This document shows positions 7,007 through 12,691 of a stretch of DNA of 12,691 nucleotides, one piece after another; the first letter of the stretch is position 1; every line of letters begins with the position of its first letter. A program made the translations under genes and the position numbers. This DNA comes from an uncultured Gemmatimonadota bacterium (GTDB lineage Bacteria; Gemmatimonadota; Gemmatimonadetes; Gemmatimonadales; Gemmatimonadaceae): contig CAMLEQ010000065.1 of the NCBI GenBank assembly GCA_946479015.1, positions 1 to 12,691 of the forward strand. The letters run 5' to 3'. Below the pieces are notes generated by a model. It was not told the origin of the DNA, made no database searches, and was given only the letters and a program-made list of their open reading frames with translations.

Positions 7007-7465
7007 ATGCAAGCACGTATGAAGAGCCCGGTGATGATCGTTCCCGAAGCGCTGCGAGCGATGCGAGCGCTGCACGCGAGCGCGGAGCAGGGCGGTGTGC
7101 CGCTGCGGACGCTTCACCTGCTGGAGCTCAGGGCGAGCCAGATCAACGGTTGCAGCGTGTGCGTGGACATGCACGCTCGCGACATGAAGAAGGATGGCGA
7201 GACGGACGAGCGCATCTTCGCGGTGTCGGCGTGGCGGGATGCGCCCTACTTCACCGATGCCGAGCGCGCCGCCCTCGCGCTCGCCGAAGCCGTCACCCGG
7301 CTCAGTGATCGGCCGGACCCCGTGCCGGACGAGATCTGGAACGAGGCGGCGCGGCACTACGACGAGCCGGCGCTCGCCTCCCTGCTCATCGCGATCGCCG
7401 GCATCAACGTCTGGAACCGGTTCAACGTCCCCATCCGGCGCCCCGCGGGGCAGAGCTGGGGCTGA
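7007..7465 (+). CDS. AhpD-like carboxymuconolactone decarboxylase family protein
   Basis: A 152-residue protein of the CMD/AhpD-like alkylhydroperoxidase fold. The family signature CxxCxxxH is present as Cys49, Cys52 and His56 (INGCSVCVDMHARDM), the redox-active pair and proton relay of AhpD-type peroxidases. The helical C-terminal half has the usual LLIAIAGINVWNRFNVPIR ending. Length is normal for single-domain members. A strong ribosome site, GGAGGGG, lies 7 bp before the ATG. Divergent transcription from the SigJ/ECF41-type sigma gene is the textbook arrangement for ECF41 targets, so it is probably the sigma factor's direct target and may handle peroxide or another reactive small molecule. 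The exact substrate is unknown. Confidence 0.92.
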   Translation: MQARMKSPVMIVPEALRAMRALHASAEQGGVPLRTLHLLELRASQINGCSVCVDMHARDMKKDGETDERIFAVSAWRDAPYFTDAERAALALAEAVTRLSDRPDPVPDEIWNEAARHYDEPALASLLIAIAGINVWNRFNVPIRRPAGQSWG

Positions 7466-7477
7466 GCGGCGCCGGTG

Positions 7478-7501
7478 CCGGCGCGACGGCGATCGCGCCG
7501 G
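7478..7501. repeat. 8-bp inverted repeat after the decarboxylase gene
   Basis: CCGGCGCG (7478-7485), an 8-base loop, then CGCGCCGG (7494-7501): a perfect 8-bp stem 12 bp past the stop codon. No T tract follows, so it could be a U-less terminator or an mRNA-stabilising hairpin. GC-rich DNA makes short palindromes common. Confidence 0.4.
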
Positions 7502-7520
7502 TGATGCGGGCAGGGTGAAT

Positions 7521-7572
7521 GGTGCCGGGGCGGTTCTCGCGTCGCTGCTGCGGGGACCGCCCCGGTGTCACC
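7521..7572. terminator. Bidirectional terminator-like hairpin between convergent genes
   Basis: CCGGGGCGGT (7525-7534) pairs perfectly with ACCGCCCCGG (7556-7565) around a 21-base loop. GGTG (7521-7524) pairs with CACC (7569-7572) after a 3-base bulge, extending the stem to 14 bp. It lies between the decarboxylase gene (+) and the GNAT gene (-) and covers the GNAT stop codon at 7568-7570. The long GC stem and position suit a two-way terminator; no T tract is present. Confidence 0.5.
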
Positions 7573-8134
7573 GCCGCGGCTCCAGGTCATCCGCCACCCG
7601 CTCCGGGCCCGCAGACCGGCCCTCGTTCGCGCAGCGCTCCTCGAGCAGCGTGAACTCACCACCGTGATAGTGCGCCGGCAGCCGCGGCTCGATCCCGATG
7701 CGCCGCCGGCCGACGACGCGGAACCCCTGCCGTTCATAGAACGCCACCAGCGCGTCGTTGCTCGCCCAGGTGTCCATGCGGAGGCCGGCGCGTCCGAGCG
7801 CGCGGCACCGCGCGCGCGCCCAGCCGAGGACGGCCGCGATGAGCCCTCGTCCCGGGTACGACGCGGCGCGAGCGATCCGATGGAGGTAGATGTGCTCGCC
7901 CCGCTCGTGCTCCCCCCAGATCGCCGCGTCCTCGTACGCCACCGAGAACACCCCCACGAGCGCGTCGCCGTCCATCACGCGAAGGAGCCGCCCCGCCTCG
8001 ATCTCCTCGGCGATGGCCTCGTCGGGGAACTCCGGCCAGAGGATCGCCCCCTGCTCGCGCTGGATCGTCCGCGCATCGGCGTACGCCGCGCGAATCGCGG
8101 GAAGGTCGGAGGTCGTCGCTGGTTCGACTCGCAT
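7568..8134 (-). CDS. GNAT family N-acetyltransferase
   Basis: A 188-residue single-domain acetyltransferase using acetyl-CoA; acceptor unknown. Visible GNAT features are the N-terminal MRVEPATTSDLPAIRAAY, strand 4 with EHIYLHRIARAASYPGRGLIAAVL (about 80-103; the CoA pyrophosphate loop is Y-P-G-R-G-L), LRMDTWASNDALVAFYERQGF (118-138), and a C-terminal strand pairing at the end. The last 20 residues are charged and probably disordered. The start at 8134 gives a canonical N-terminus; the longer open frame upstream runs into the preceding gene. It begins 20 bp after the stop of the MarR-GNAT fusion on the same strand, so the two form an operon. Confidence 0.88.
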   Translation of the reverse strand: MRVEPATTSDLPAIRAAYADARTIQREQGAILWPEFPDEAIAEEIEAGRLLRVMDGDALVGVFSVAYEDAAIWGEHERGEHIYLHRIARAASYPGRGLIAAVLGWARARCRALGRAGLRMDTWASNDALVAFYERQGFRVVGRRRIGIEPRLPAHYHGGEFTLLEERCANEGRSAGPERVADDLEPRR

Positions 8135-8154
8135 CCCAGATCCAGCCGCGCGCC

Positions 8155-9141
8155 CTACCGGCCGCCCCCGAGGTCGAGCGACCAGGTCTGCCCCACCAGC
8201 TCCGGCCCGAAGTCCCGGTGCGTCTCCTCGTGCACCAACCGGAACCCCGCCCCCTCGTAGATCCGCCGCGCGGAGACGAGCACGCTGTTCGTCCAGAGCA
8301 TGAGCGTGTGGTACCCCGCCTGACGAGCGAAGCGGATGCACTCGTCCACGAGCCGCTGGCCGATCCCGAGCCCGCGCGCCGATGGCTCCACGAGGAGCAG
8401 GCGCAGCTTCGCCACCCCCTCGCGCTCGGGGTGCTTCACCACGAACACCGAGCCCACGTTCTCTCCATCGCGCTCGGCGATCCAGCAGCGCTCGCGCGCG
8501 GTGTCGAGGTGCTCCACGTAGTGCGCCACGATCCCCGCCACCAGCGCCTCGAACCGCTCGTCCCACCCGTACTCGCGCGCGTAGAGCACGCCGTGGCGCT
8601 GCACCACCCACCCCAGGTCGCCGGCGCGCGGCGCGCGGAGCAGCCATGGAGCGCGCTCCGCCGTCACGCGATCCGCGGCGCCGCCGAGCAGCGCCTCCAC
8701 CTCGCGCAGCGCCTCGAGCAGCCGGCGCCGCTCGGCGTCGGAGAGCGGGGCGAGCAGCGCGGAGATCTCCTCGCTCGCGCGCGCGTTCAACGGGGCGAAC
8801 GCCTCGCGTCCGGCGTCGGTGAGCCGCAGGTGGCTCCGCCGGCCATCGGTGGGTGACGGATCGCGCTCGATGAGCGCGCGCTCCTCGAAGGAGCGGAGCA
8901 AGCGGCTCAGGTACCCCGCGTCGAGCCGCAGGTCGCGCGCGAGCTCCGCCGCGCTCGGCGCATTGCGGTGCGCCAGCTCGTACAGCACGCGCACCTCGGC
9001 GAGCGAGTAGGGGCTGTCGAGATGCCCCTCGTCGAGCACGCCGATCTGGCGGGTATAGAAGCGGTTGAACCGCCGCACGGCGGCGACGGCATCGGCGATG
9101 TTCGGCGGCGCGGCCGAACCGGACACGACGTTGGCAGCCAC
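8155..9141 (-). CDS. MarR-GNAT bifunctional transcriptional regulator/acetyltransferase
   Basis: A 328-residue fusion. Residues about 15-155 are a MarR-type winged helix (YSLAEVRVLYELAHR, AAELARDLRLDAGYLSRLLRSFEERALIERDPSPTDGRRSHLRLTDAGREAF). Residues about 168-328 are a GNAT domain with an intact acetyl-CoA loop, VEPSARGLGIGQRLVDECIRFA (251-272), and ARRIYEGAGFRLVHEE (291-306). Such fusions are a known bacterial family, usually annotated as bifunctional helix-turn-helix/GNAT proteins; the effector is unknown. GTG at 9141 is preferred because GAGG lies 5 bp upstream; GTG at 9147 is possible. An open frame continues to 9243, but that part overlaps the promoter-like AT-rich region. First gene of a two-gene operon with a second GNAT. 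Confidence 0.88.
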   Translation of the reverse strand: MAANVVSGSAAPPNIADAVAAVRRFNRFYTRQIGVLDEGHLDSPYSLAEVRVLYELAHRNAPSAAELARDLRLDAGYLSRLLRSFEERALIERDPSPTDGRRSHLRLTDAGREAFAPLNARASEEISALLAPLSDAERRRLLEALREVEALLGGAADRVTAERAPWLLRAPRAGDLGWVVQRHGVLYAREYGWDERFEALVAGIVAHYVEHLDTARERCWIAERDGENVGSVFVVKHPEREGVAKLRLLLVEPSARGLGIGQRLVDECIRFARQAGYHTLMLWTNSVLVSARRIYEGAGFRLVHEETHRDFGPELVGQTWSLDLGGGR

Positions 9142-9170
9142 ATGCACCTCGGAACCTGGTGACTGGTTGC

Positions 9171-9200
9171 CAATGTCAATTAATTCATTGCTCCAGTCAA
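9171..9200 (-). promoter_or_regulatory. AT-rich promoter/operator region of the MarR-GNAT operon
   Basis: This is one of the few AT-rich patches in the window. CAATG and CATTG form inverted 5-bp arms around 10 bases (9171-9190), a size suited to a MarR dimer. On the minus strand TTGACT (9200-9195) is a fair -35 box; the -10 position 17 bp downstream (GACATT) matches poorly. The -35 includes the stop codon of the upstream gene. Autorepression is inferred from family habit. Confidence 0.4.
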
Positions 9201-9706
9201 GTACTTTCCCGAATGGCCGATTTCGGCGTGGCGGCGGCACCATCGGCGACGGCAGAGCTCACACGCTGCTTGCCTTCCAGTGCCAGGGCCCGCTGTCGGG
9301 CGAGGTAGCGCTCGGCCGCCGCGAGGCGTTCCTCGGCATCGGGCATCATCCCGACCACACGCTCCACGCTGCGCAGGTAATCGGGATACTGCGCCGCGGC
9401 GCGCACCTCGGCGAGAAACGGGCGCAACTTCGCGTAGAGCACGACGTGCTCCGTGTTCGCCTCGTTGAACATCTCGGCGGGGATCGCTCCGTGCACCACG
9501 AGGGAAGCCGCCATGTCCCAGTAGGTCGTGACCATCCGATAGGGCGCGCTCTCGTGCCCCGGGCCGAGCCACGCGGCGAGGACGTCTCGCGTCGTGGCCG
9601 GATGGAACTCGAAGATGAACCAGGCGCGCGCGTGCCGCAGGGCGGCGTCGGTGCGCAACTCGTAGAGCTTCAGGAGGACTCCGGCGGCCTGCGATGCCTC
9701 GGTCAT
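9197..9706 (-). CDS. DUF4760-like hypothetical protein
   Basis: A 169-residue soluble protein with no signal peptide or membrane segment. The ATG has GGAGG 6 bp upstream. The core (LLKLYELRTDAALRHARAWFIFEFHP, then YRMVTTYWDMAASLVVHGAI, MFNEANTEHVVLYAKLRPFL) is helical and rich in aromatic residues. It resembles proteins annotated as DUF4760 or plain hypothetical; this is recollection of the pattern, not a search. The final 30 residues (after ALEGKQRV) are low-complexity and probably disordered. It sits between the toxin-antitoxin pair and the MarR-GNAT operon on the same strand; nothing ties it functionally to either. I do not know its role. Confidence 0.8.
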   Translation of the reverse strand: MTEASQAAGVLLKLYELRTDAALRHARAWFIFEFHPATTRDVLAAWLGPGHESAPYRMVTTYWDMAASLVVHGAIPAEMFNEANTEHVVLYAKLRPFLAEVRAAAQYPDYLRSVERVVGMMPDAEERLAAAERYLARQRALALEGKQRVSSAVADGAAATPKSAIREST

Positions 9707-9766
9707 CTCTCGCCTCCGGTGTCAGTCGTTCCGGCGTGGCCGGGTGCTGGCCAACACTCAGTTTCC

Positions 9767-9778
9767 GCCAGCGCTGGC
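9767..9778. repeat. Perfect 12-bp palindrome upstream of the DUF4760-like gene
   Basis: GCCAGCGCTGGC reads identically on both strands, about 60 bp upstream of the DUF4760-like start. It could be an operator or a hairpin. The 125-bp gap around it (9707-9831) otherwise shows only a possible coding remnant. Confidence 0.35.
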
Positions 9779-9836
9779 TGGTAGAGCGCCGTCGGCCACC
9801 CACAGCAGGAAGGCCGCGAGGTACTCCCGCTCTAAA
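9779..9836 (-). pseudogene. Possible degraded gene end downstream of the antitoxin
   Basis: On the minus strand, directly after the antitoxin stop and in another frame, the DNA reads LEREYLAAFLLWVADGALPA and then stops shortly after (SAGGN, stop at about 9759). The peptide looks protein-like (aromatic, amphipathic) and resembles the C-terminal region of hypothetical proteins I recall, but there is no start codon nearby. It may be a fragment of a displaced gene, or chance. Confidence 0.25.
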
Positions 9837-10074
9837 GCTCGTCTCCTTCGACGGGCGCTGCATCTCGGGCCCGGACCTTCCCGAGCACGTGCTCGAACTT
9901 GCGCCGCCGGCCCCGCTTCGCGCGCTCCGCGAGGTACTCCCCTGTCATCAGCGCCGCCATCTTCTCCGCCAGCGCCGTCGCGATCAACTGGTTGATCGAG
10001 ATCTCTTCGCGCTTTGCCAACTCGCGCACCTGCTTATGCAACGACTCCGGCAGGCGCAGGCTAATGCTACTCAT
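9832..10074 (-). CDS. Ribbon-helix-helix (HicB/CopG-like) antitoxin
   Basis: An 80-residue DNA-binding antitoxin. The first strand is SISLRLPESL (3-12), followed by helix A (HKQVRELAKREE) and helix B (SINQLIATALAEKMAAL, 26-42), the ribbon-helix-helix fold that dimerises on operators. A basic segment (ERAKRGRRRKFEHVLGKV, about 50-67) and an acidic tail (EGDEL) would contact the toxin. Its ATG overlaps the toxin stop (ATGA), so the pair is coupled. The toxin gene comes first, the reverse of the commonest order. It should neutralise the PIN toxin and, with it, repress the promoter palindrome at 10498-10517. Confidence 0.85.
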   Translation of the reverse strand: MSSISLRLPESLHKQVRELAKREEISINQLIATALAEKMAALMTGEYLAERAKRGRRRKFEHVLGKVRARDAAPVEGDEL

Positions 10075-10496
10075 GGCTTACTCCTCAGCCGTCGTAGGAA
10101 CTCCCGCGGCGTGATCGGCTGCACCCCGAAGCGGACGGCCTCTCCAAAGTCGCGGAGGTTGTGAGTCACGATGCACTCGGCGCCCGCCTCGACGGCCAGC
10201 TCGAGCACCAAGTCATCCCGTGAGTCGGGCAGCACCGGTCGCCACAGATAGAAGATCTGTCGGTGTTGCGCGACGCTGCAGAGGTAATCGAGCACGTCAT
10301 CGATGTCCCGGATGCCGAGTCCGAGTTCGCGGGCGTGCCGCTTGGCCACAGCCTCGTACTCCAGCACGAGCGGGACCGAGACATTGAGCTCGAAAGCGCC
10401 CGAGCCGATGCGGCGTAAGAGCTCGAAGGACGCCCCGCGCGGCGAACGCAACCCGGCGATCAGGACGTTCGTATCCAGGACGATCGCGACCATCAT
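10071..10496 (-). CDS. PIN-domain toxin (putative ribonuclease, type II toxin-antitoxin)
   Basis: A 141-residue PIN domain of the 'putative toxin component, PIN family' type (COG1569-like). Acidic catalytic residues are in place: Asp8 (IVLDTNVLIAGL), Glu46/48 (LVLEYEAV), Asp94/95 (PDSRDDLVLELA), and Asp116 (IVTHNLRDF). These coordinate Mg2+ or Mn2+ for single-strand RNA cleavage in characterised members; the RNA target cannot be deduced. The start is ATG at 10496 or the next codon (10493). No Shine-Dalgarno precedes either, and a -10-like TATGAT ends about 6 bp before, suggesting a leaderless message. By eye the pair is less GC-rich than its neighbours, consistent with horizontal acquisition. 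Confidence 0.9.
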   Translation of the reverse strand: MMVAIVLDTNVLIAGLRSPRGASFELLRRIGSGAFELNVSVPLVLEYEAVAKRHARELGLGIRDIDDVLDYLCSVAQHRQIFYLWRPVLPDSRDDLVLELAVEAGAECIVTHNLRDFGEAVRFGVQPITPREFLRRLRSKP

Positions 10497-10497
10497 A

Positions 10498-10517
10498 TGG
10501 TATCATATACGATACCA
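10498..10517. promoter_or_regulatory. Operator palindrome of the toxin-antitoxin operon
   Basis: TGGTATCATATACGATACCA is a 20-bp inverted repeat with 9 of 10 base pairs matched, ending 1 bp before the toxin ATG. On the minus strand it contains TATGAT (10507-10502, 5/6 to the -10 consensus), with TTGTTC (a weak -35) 17 bp upstream. A bound antitoxin dimer would block the promoter. ATCATAT is also directly repeated at 10492-10508. Confidence 0.65.
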
Positions 10518-10572
10518 CACTGCGGAACAAGATTCGAGGCGCTCCAACTCCCCCATTCCCGAGCCCCGCCCG

Positions 10573-10917
10573 TCACCTGCTATGCTTGTACATGAGCTCC
10601 ACCAGCTCGTCGTACATCGCCTCCGCCTCGTCGTCGCCCGACCGGATCGCCGTCGCCGCGCAGTGCTTGAGGTGGTTCCGCATCAGCTCGCGCGCCACCG
10701 CCCGCAGCGCCTCGTGCACCGAGGACACCTGCGTGAGGATGTCCGCGCAGTAGCGGTCCTCTTCCACCATCTTCTGTAGCCCGCGCACCTGCCCCTCGAT
10801 CCGGCGCAGCCGCTTCAGGTTCCGCTCCTTGATGCCCGGGTCCACGGCGACCGCCTTTCTCCCCTCCCCCTCCTCCCCCACCGCGCACCCGCACGCCGGC
10901 ATCTTGGTCATCGCCAT
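10573..10917 (-). CDS. csoR: CsoR-type copper-sensing transcriptional repressor
   Basis: A 114-residue member of the CsoR/RcnR/FrmR (DUF156) family, an all-helical tetrameric repressor that leaves DNA when it binds Cu(I). The start is ATG at 10917, with AGGAGG at 10931-10926, 8 bp away. The core is KERNLKRLRRIEGQVRGLQKMVEEDRYCADIL, then HEALRAVARELMRNHLKHC. The Cu(I) ligands match the known C-x24-H-x3-C pattern exactly: Cys57, His82, Cys86. That excludes the RcnR (Ni/Co) and FrmR patterns as the best fit. An N-terminal extension carries Cys9-Gly-Cys11 (PACGCAVG), an extra possible metal or thiol site. It lies 83 bp downstream of the copper ATPase gene, same strand. The family logic is copper-induced derepression of both; the operator probably sits upstream of the ATPase, outside the window. 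Confidence 0.9.
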   Translation of the reverse strand: MAMTKMPACGCAVGEEGEGRKAVAVDPGIKERNLKRLRRIEGQVRGLQKMVEEDRYCADILTQVSSVHEALRAVARELMRNHLKHCAATAIRSGDDEAEAMYDELVELMYKHSR

Positions 10918-10925
10918 CTCGCTCA

Positions 10926-10931
10926 CCTCCT
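10926..10931 (-). promoter_or_regulatory. Strong Shine-Dalgarno deciding the csoR start
   Basis: AGGAGG on the minus strand, 8 bp before the ATG at 10917. The frame stays open far upstream into the ATPase gene, so this site is what fixes the real start. Confidence 0.75.
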
Positions 10932-11000
10932 CGATTTCTGCATCTCTTCCGGTCGACGCCAGTTCCTCACGCGCCCCGCGCACCGCGCCCCGCGAACCGC

Positions 11001-12691
11001 TCACCGCACCGCCCCCTTCAACCTCAAGCTGTTCGTCACCACGCTCACCGAGCTGAACGCCATCGCCGCGCTCGCGAGGATGGGGCTCAGCAGCACGCCG
11101 AACGCCGGGTACAGCGCGCCCGCCGCCACCGGGATCCCGATCACGTTGTAGACGAACGCCCAGAACAGGTTCTGCTTCATCGTCCGCATCGTGCGGCGCG
11201 AGAGCGCGATCGCGTCGGCCACGCCCGCGAGGTCCTCGCGCATCAGCACCACGTCCCCCGCCTCGCTCGCGATGTCGGTGCCTCCGCCCATCGCGATCCC
11301 CACGTCCGCGCGCGCCAGCGCGGGCGCATCGTTGATCCCATCCCCCACCATCGCCACCACCTTCCCCGACTCCTGGAGCCGTCGCACTTCGGCCACCTTC
11401 CCCTCCGGGAGCACCCCCGCCACCACCCGCTCGATCCCCGCCTCGCGCGCCACCGCGCGCGCCGTCCGCTCGTTGTCCCCGGTGAGCATCACCACGTCGA
11501 GCCCCATCCTCCGCAGCCGCTCCACCGCCGCGCGCGACGTCGCCTTGATCGGATCCGCCACCGCCACCACTCCCGCGAGCCGGCCATCCACGTCCACGTA
11601 CACCGGCGTCTTCCCGCCGGCGGCGAGCCGCTCCACCTCCGCCGCGAGCGGCGACACATCGATCCCCCACTCGCGCATGAGCGCCGCGTTCCCCACCGCC
11701 ACCGCGCGACCATCCACCACCCCCGTCGTCCCCTGCCCCGTGTGCGACGCGAAGCGCTCCGCGTCCGCGAGCGCGAGCCCGCGCTCGCGCGCCCGCCGCA
11801 CGATCGCGTCCGCCAGCGGATGCTCGCTCGACCGCTCCACCGATGCCGCGAGCGACAGCAGCGTGCCCTCGTCCACGCCCGCTTCCTGCGCTACGATCAC
11901 ATCCGTCACCGCGGGCTTCCCCTCCGTCACCGTCCCCGTCTTGTCGAGCACCACCACCCGCACGTCCCCGGCGCGCTGCAACGCCTCGCCGCCCTTGATC
12001 AGCACCCCGAGCTCCGCGCCGCGCCCGGTGGACACCATCACCGCCGTGGGCACCGCCAGCCCCATCGCGCACGGGCAGGCGATGATCAACACCGCCACCG
12101 CCGCCGCGAACGCGCGCACCAGCGCGGCTCCCGCCGTCGCGCCGCCCACGTGCGCCGCCACGAACCAGATCGTGAACGTCGCCACCGCGATCGACAGCAC
12201 CACCGGCACGAACACCGCGCTGATCCGGTCGGCCAGCTTCTGGATCGGCGCGCGCGAGCCCTGCGCGTCGCGCATGAGCTTCACGATGCGCGACAGCACG
12301 CTCCCCTCCCCCACCGTGGTCGCGCGGTAGAGGAAGGCGCCGGTGCCGTTGATCGTGCCGCCGATCACCCGATCCCCCGGCCGCTTCTCCACCGGGAGCG
12401 ACTCGCCGGTGAGCATCGACTCGTCCACCGCGCTGCCGCCGCTCGCCACCTCGCCGTCCACCGGCACGCGCTCCCCGGGGCGCACCACCACCATGTCCCC
12501 GCTCGCCACCTGCTCCACCGGCACGTCCACCTCCGCGCCGCCGCGCATCACGCGCGCGGTCGCGGGCTGAAGGTTCGCCAGCGCGCGCAGCGCGGCCGAC
12601 GTGCGCCGCTTCGCCCTCGCCTCGAACGCGTTCCCCGTGAGGATGAGCGCGATGATGATCGTCACCGCCTCGTAGTACACGTCGGGCGCCA
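11001..12691 (-). CDS. copA: Copper-exporting P1B-1 ATPase (CopA), 5' end outside window
   Basis: Partial gene: the reading frame continues through the right edge, with about 563 C-terminal residues present. Numbering from the GTG codon at 12680: [16 protein letters not shown] (membrane segment), TGES actuator loop (91-94), Cys-Pro-Cys metal gate (202-204), DKTGT phosphorylation site (246-250, Asp246), nucleotide-binding SEHPLA (285-290), GDN (401-403) and [10 protein letters not shown] (446-455). It ends with membrane segments carrying YN (511-512) and MAFSS (540-544). CPC plus YN plus MxxSS is the Cu(I) (P1B-1) signature, so it exports Cu(I) from the cytoplasm using ATP. N-terminal heavy-metal-binding domains, if any, lie outside the window. 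It is followed by csoR, 83 bp away, in what is probably one operon. All catalytic motifs are intact. Confidence 0.95.
   Translation of the reverse strand, partial: APDVYYEAVTIIIALILTGNAFEARAKRRTSAALRALANLQPATARVMRGGAEVDVPVEQVASGDMVVVRPGERVPVDGEVASGGSAVDESMLTGESLPVEKRPGDRVIGGTINGTGAFLYRATTVGEGSVLSRIVKLMRDAQGSRAPIQKLADRISAVFVPVVLSIAVATFTIWFVAAHVGGATAGAALVRAFAAAVAVLIIACPCAMGLAVPTAVMVSTGRGAELGVLIKGGEALQRAGDVRVVVLDKTGTVTEGKPAVTDVIVAQEAGVDEGTLLSLAASVERSSEHPLADAIVRRARERGLALADAERFASHTGQGTTGVVDGRAVAVGNAALMREWGIDVSPLAAEVERLAAGGKTPVYVDVDGRLAGVVAVADPIKATSRAAVERLRRMGLDVVMLTGDNERTARAVAREAGIERVVAGVLPEGKVAEVRRLQESGKVVAMVGDGINDAPALARADVGIAMGGGTDIASEAGDVVLMREDLAGVADAIALSRRTMRTMKQNLFWAFVYNVIGIPVAAGALYPAFGVLLSPILASAAMAFSSVSVVTNSLRLKGAVR

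Noticed and set aside
9142..9243. N-terminal extension of the MarR-GNAT fusion to 9243
   Set aside because: It overlaps the AT-rich promoter-like patch and the end of the upstream gene, and GTG at 9141 has a good ribosome site.
11191..12330. A 379-codon Ser/Thr/Ala-rich frame opposite copA
   Set aside because: Mirror of the ATPase codons; the ATPase has every catalytic motif.
1..12691. tRNA, rRNA, CRISPR arrays, transposases, riboswitches
   Set aside because: Looked for on both strands; no cloverleaf, regular short repeat-spacer array, transposase motif or known aptamer pattern was seen. Subtle structured RNAs cannot be excluded by eye.

Overview
This window reads as a chromosomal segment of a high-GC, Gram-negative, diderm bacterium. 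An outer-membrane TonB-dependent receptor with a carboxypeptidase-regulatory-like N-terminal domain, ECF sigma factors, Spy-like periplasmic proteins and the codon bias together resemble Gemmatimonadota. That assignment rests on gene style only, not on a marker gene. Genes are tightly packed; no stretch over 300 bases lacks a gene, and no rRNA, tRNA, CRISPR array or insertion sequence was found.

Left third (1-6015, all +): a five-gene run encodes a TonB-dependent receptor-like protein with an LTxxQ (Spy/CpxP-like) helical tail, a secreted LTxxQ protein, an ECF sigma factor, a one-pass putative anti-sigma factor and a membrane-anchored LTxxQ protein. The last three overlap at GTGA and ATGA junctions, so they are probably translationally coupled. 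I infer an envelope-sensing module in which three related periplasmic helical domains surround one sigma/anti-sigma pair. It is the best candidate here for an undescribed system.

Middle (6012-7567): a SigJ/ECF41-type sigma factor with a C-terminal SnoaL-like domain (-) is divergent from an AhpD-like carboxymuconolactone decarboxylase gene (+). The spacer holds a near-consensus ECF41-type promoter facing the sigma gene and a weaker one facing the decarboxylase gene. The sigma gene converges on the envelope module with a 4-base overlap. A strong hairpin separates the decarboxylase gene from the next block.

Right half (7568-12691, all -): in transcription order these are a copper-exporting P1B ATPase (start outside the window), a CsoR-type copper repressor, a PIN toxin/ribbon-helix-helix antitoxin pair with a near-perfect operator palindrome at its start, a DUF4760-like hypothetical protein, a MarR-GNAT fusion and a second GNAT acetyltransferase. 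The copper pair is a classic sensor-effector unit. The toxin-antitoxin pair appears less GC-rich by eye than its neighbours and is probably an acquired module. The two GNAT genes form a small operon behind an AT-rich promoter/operator region.
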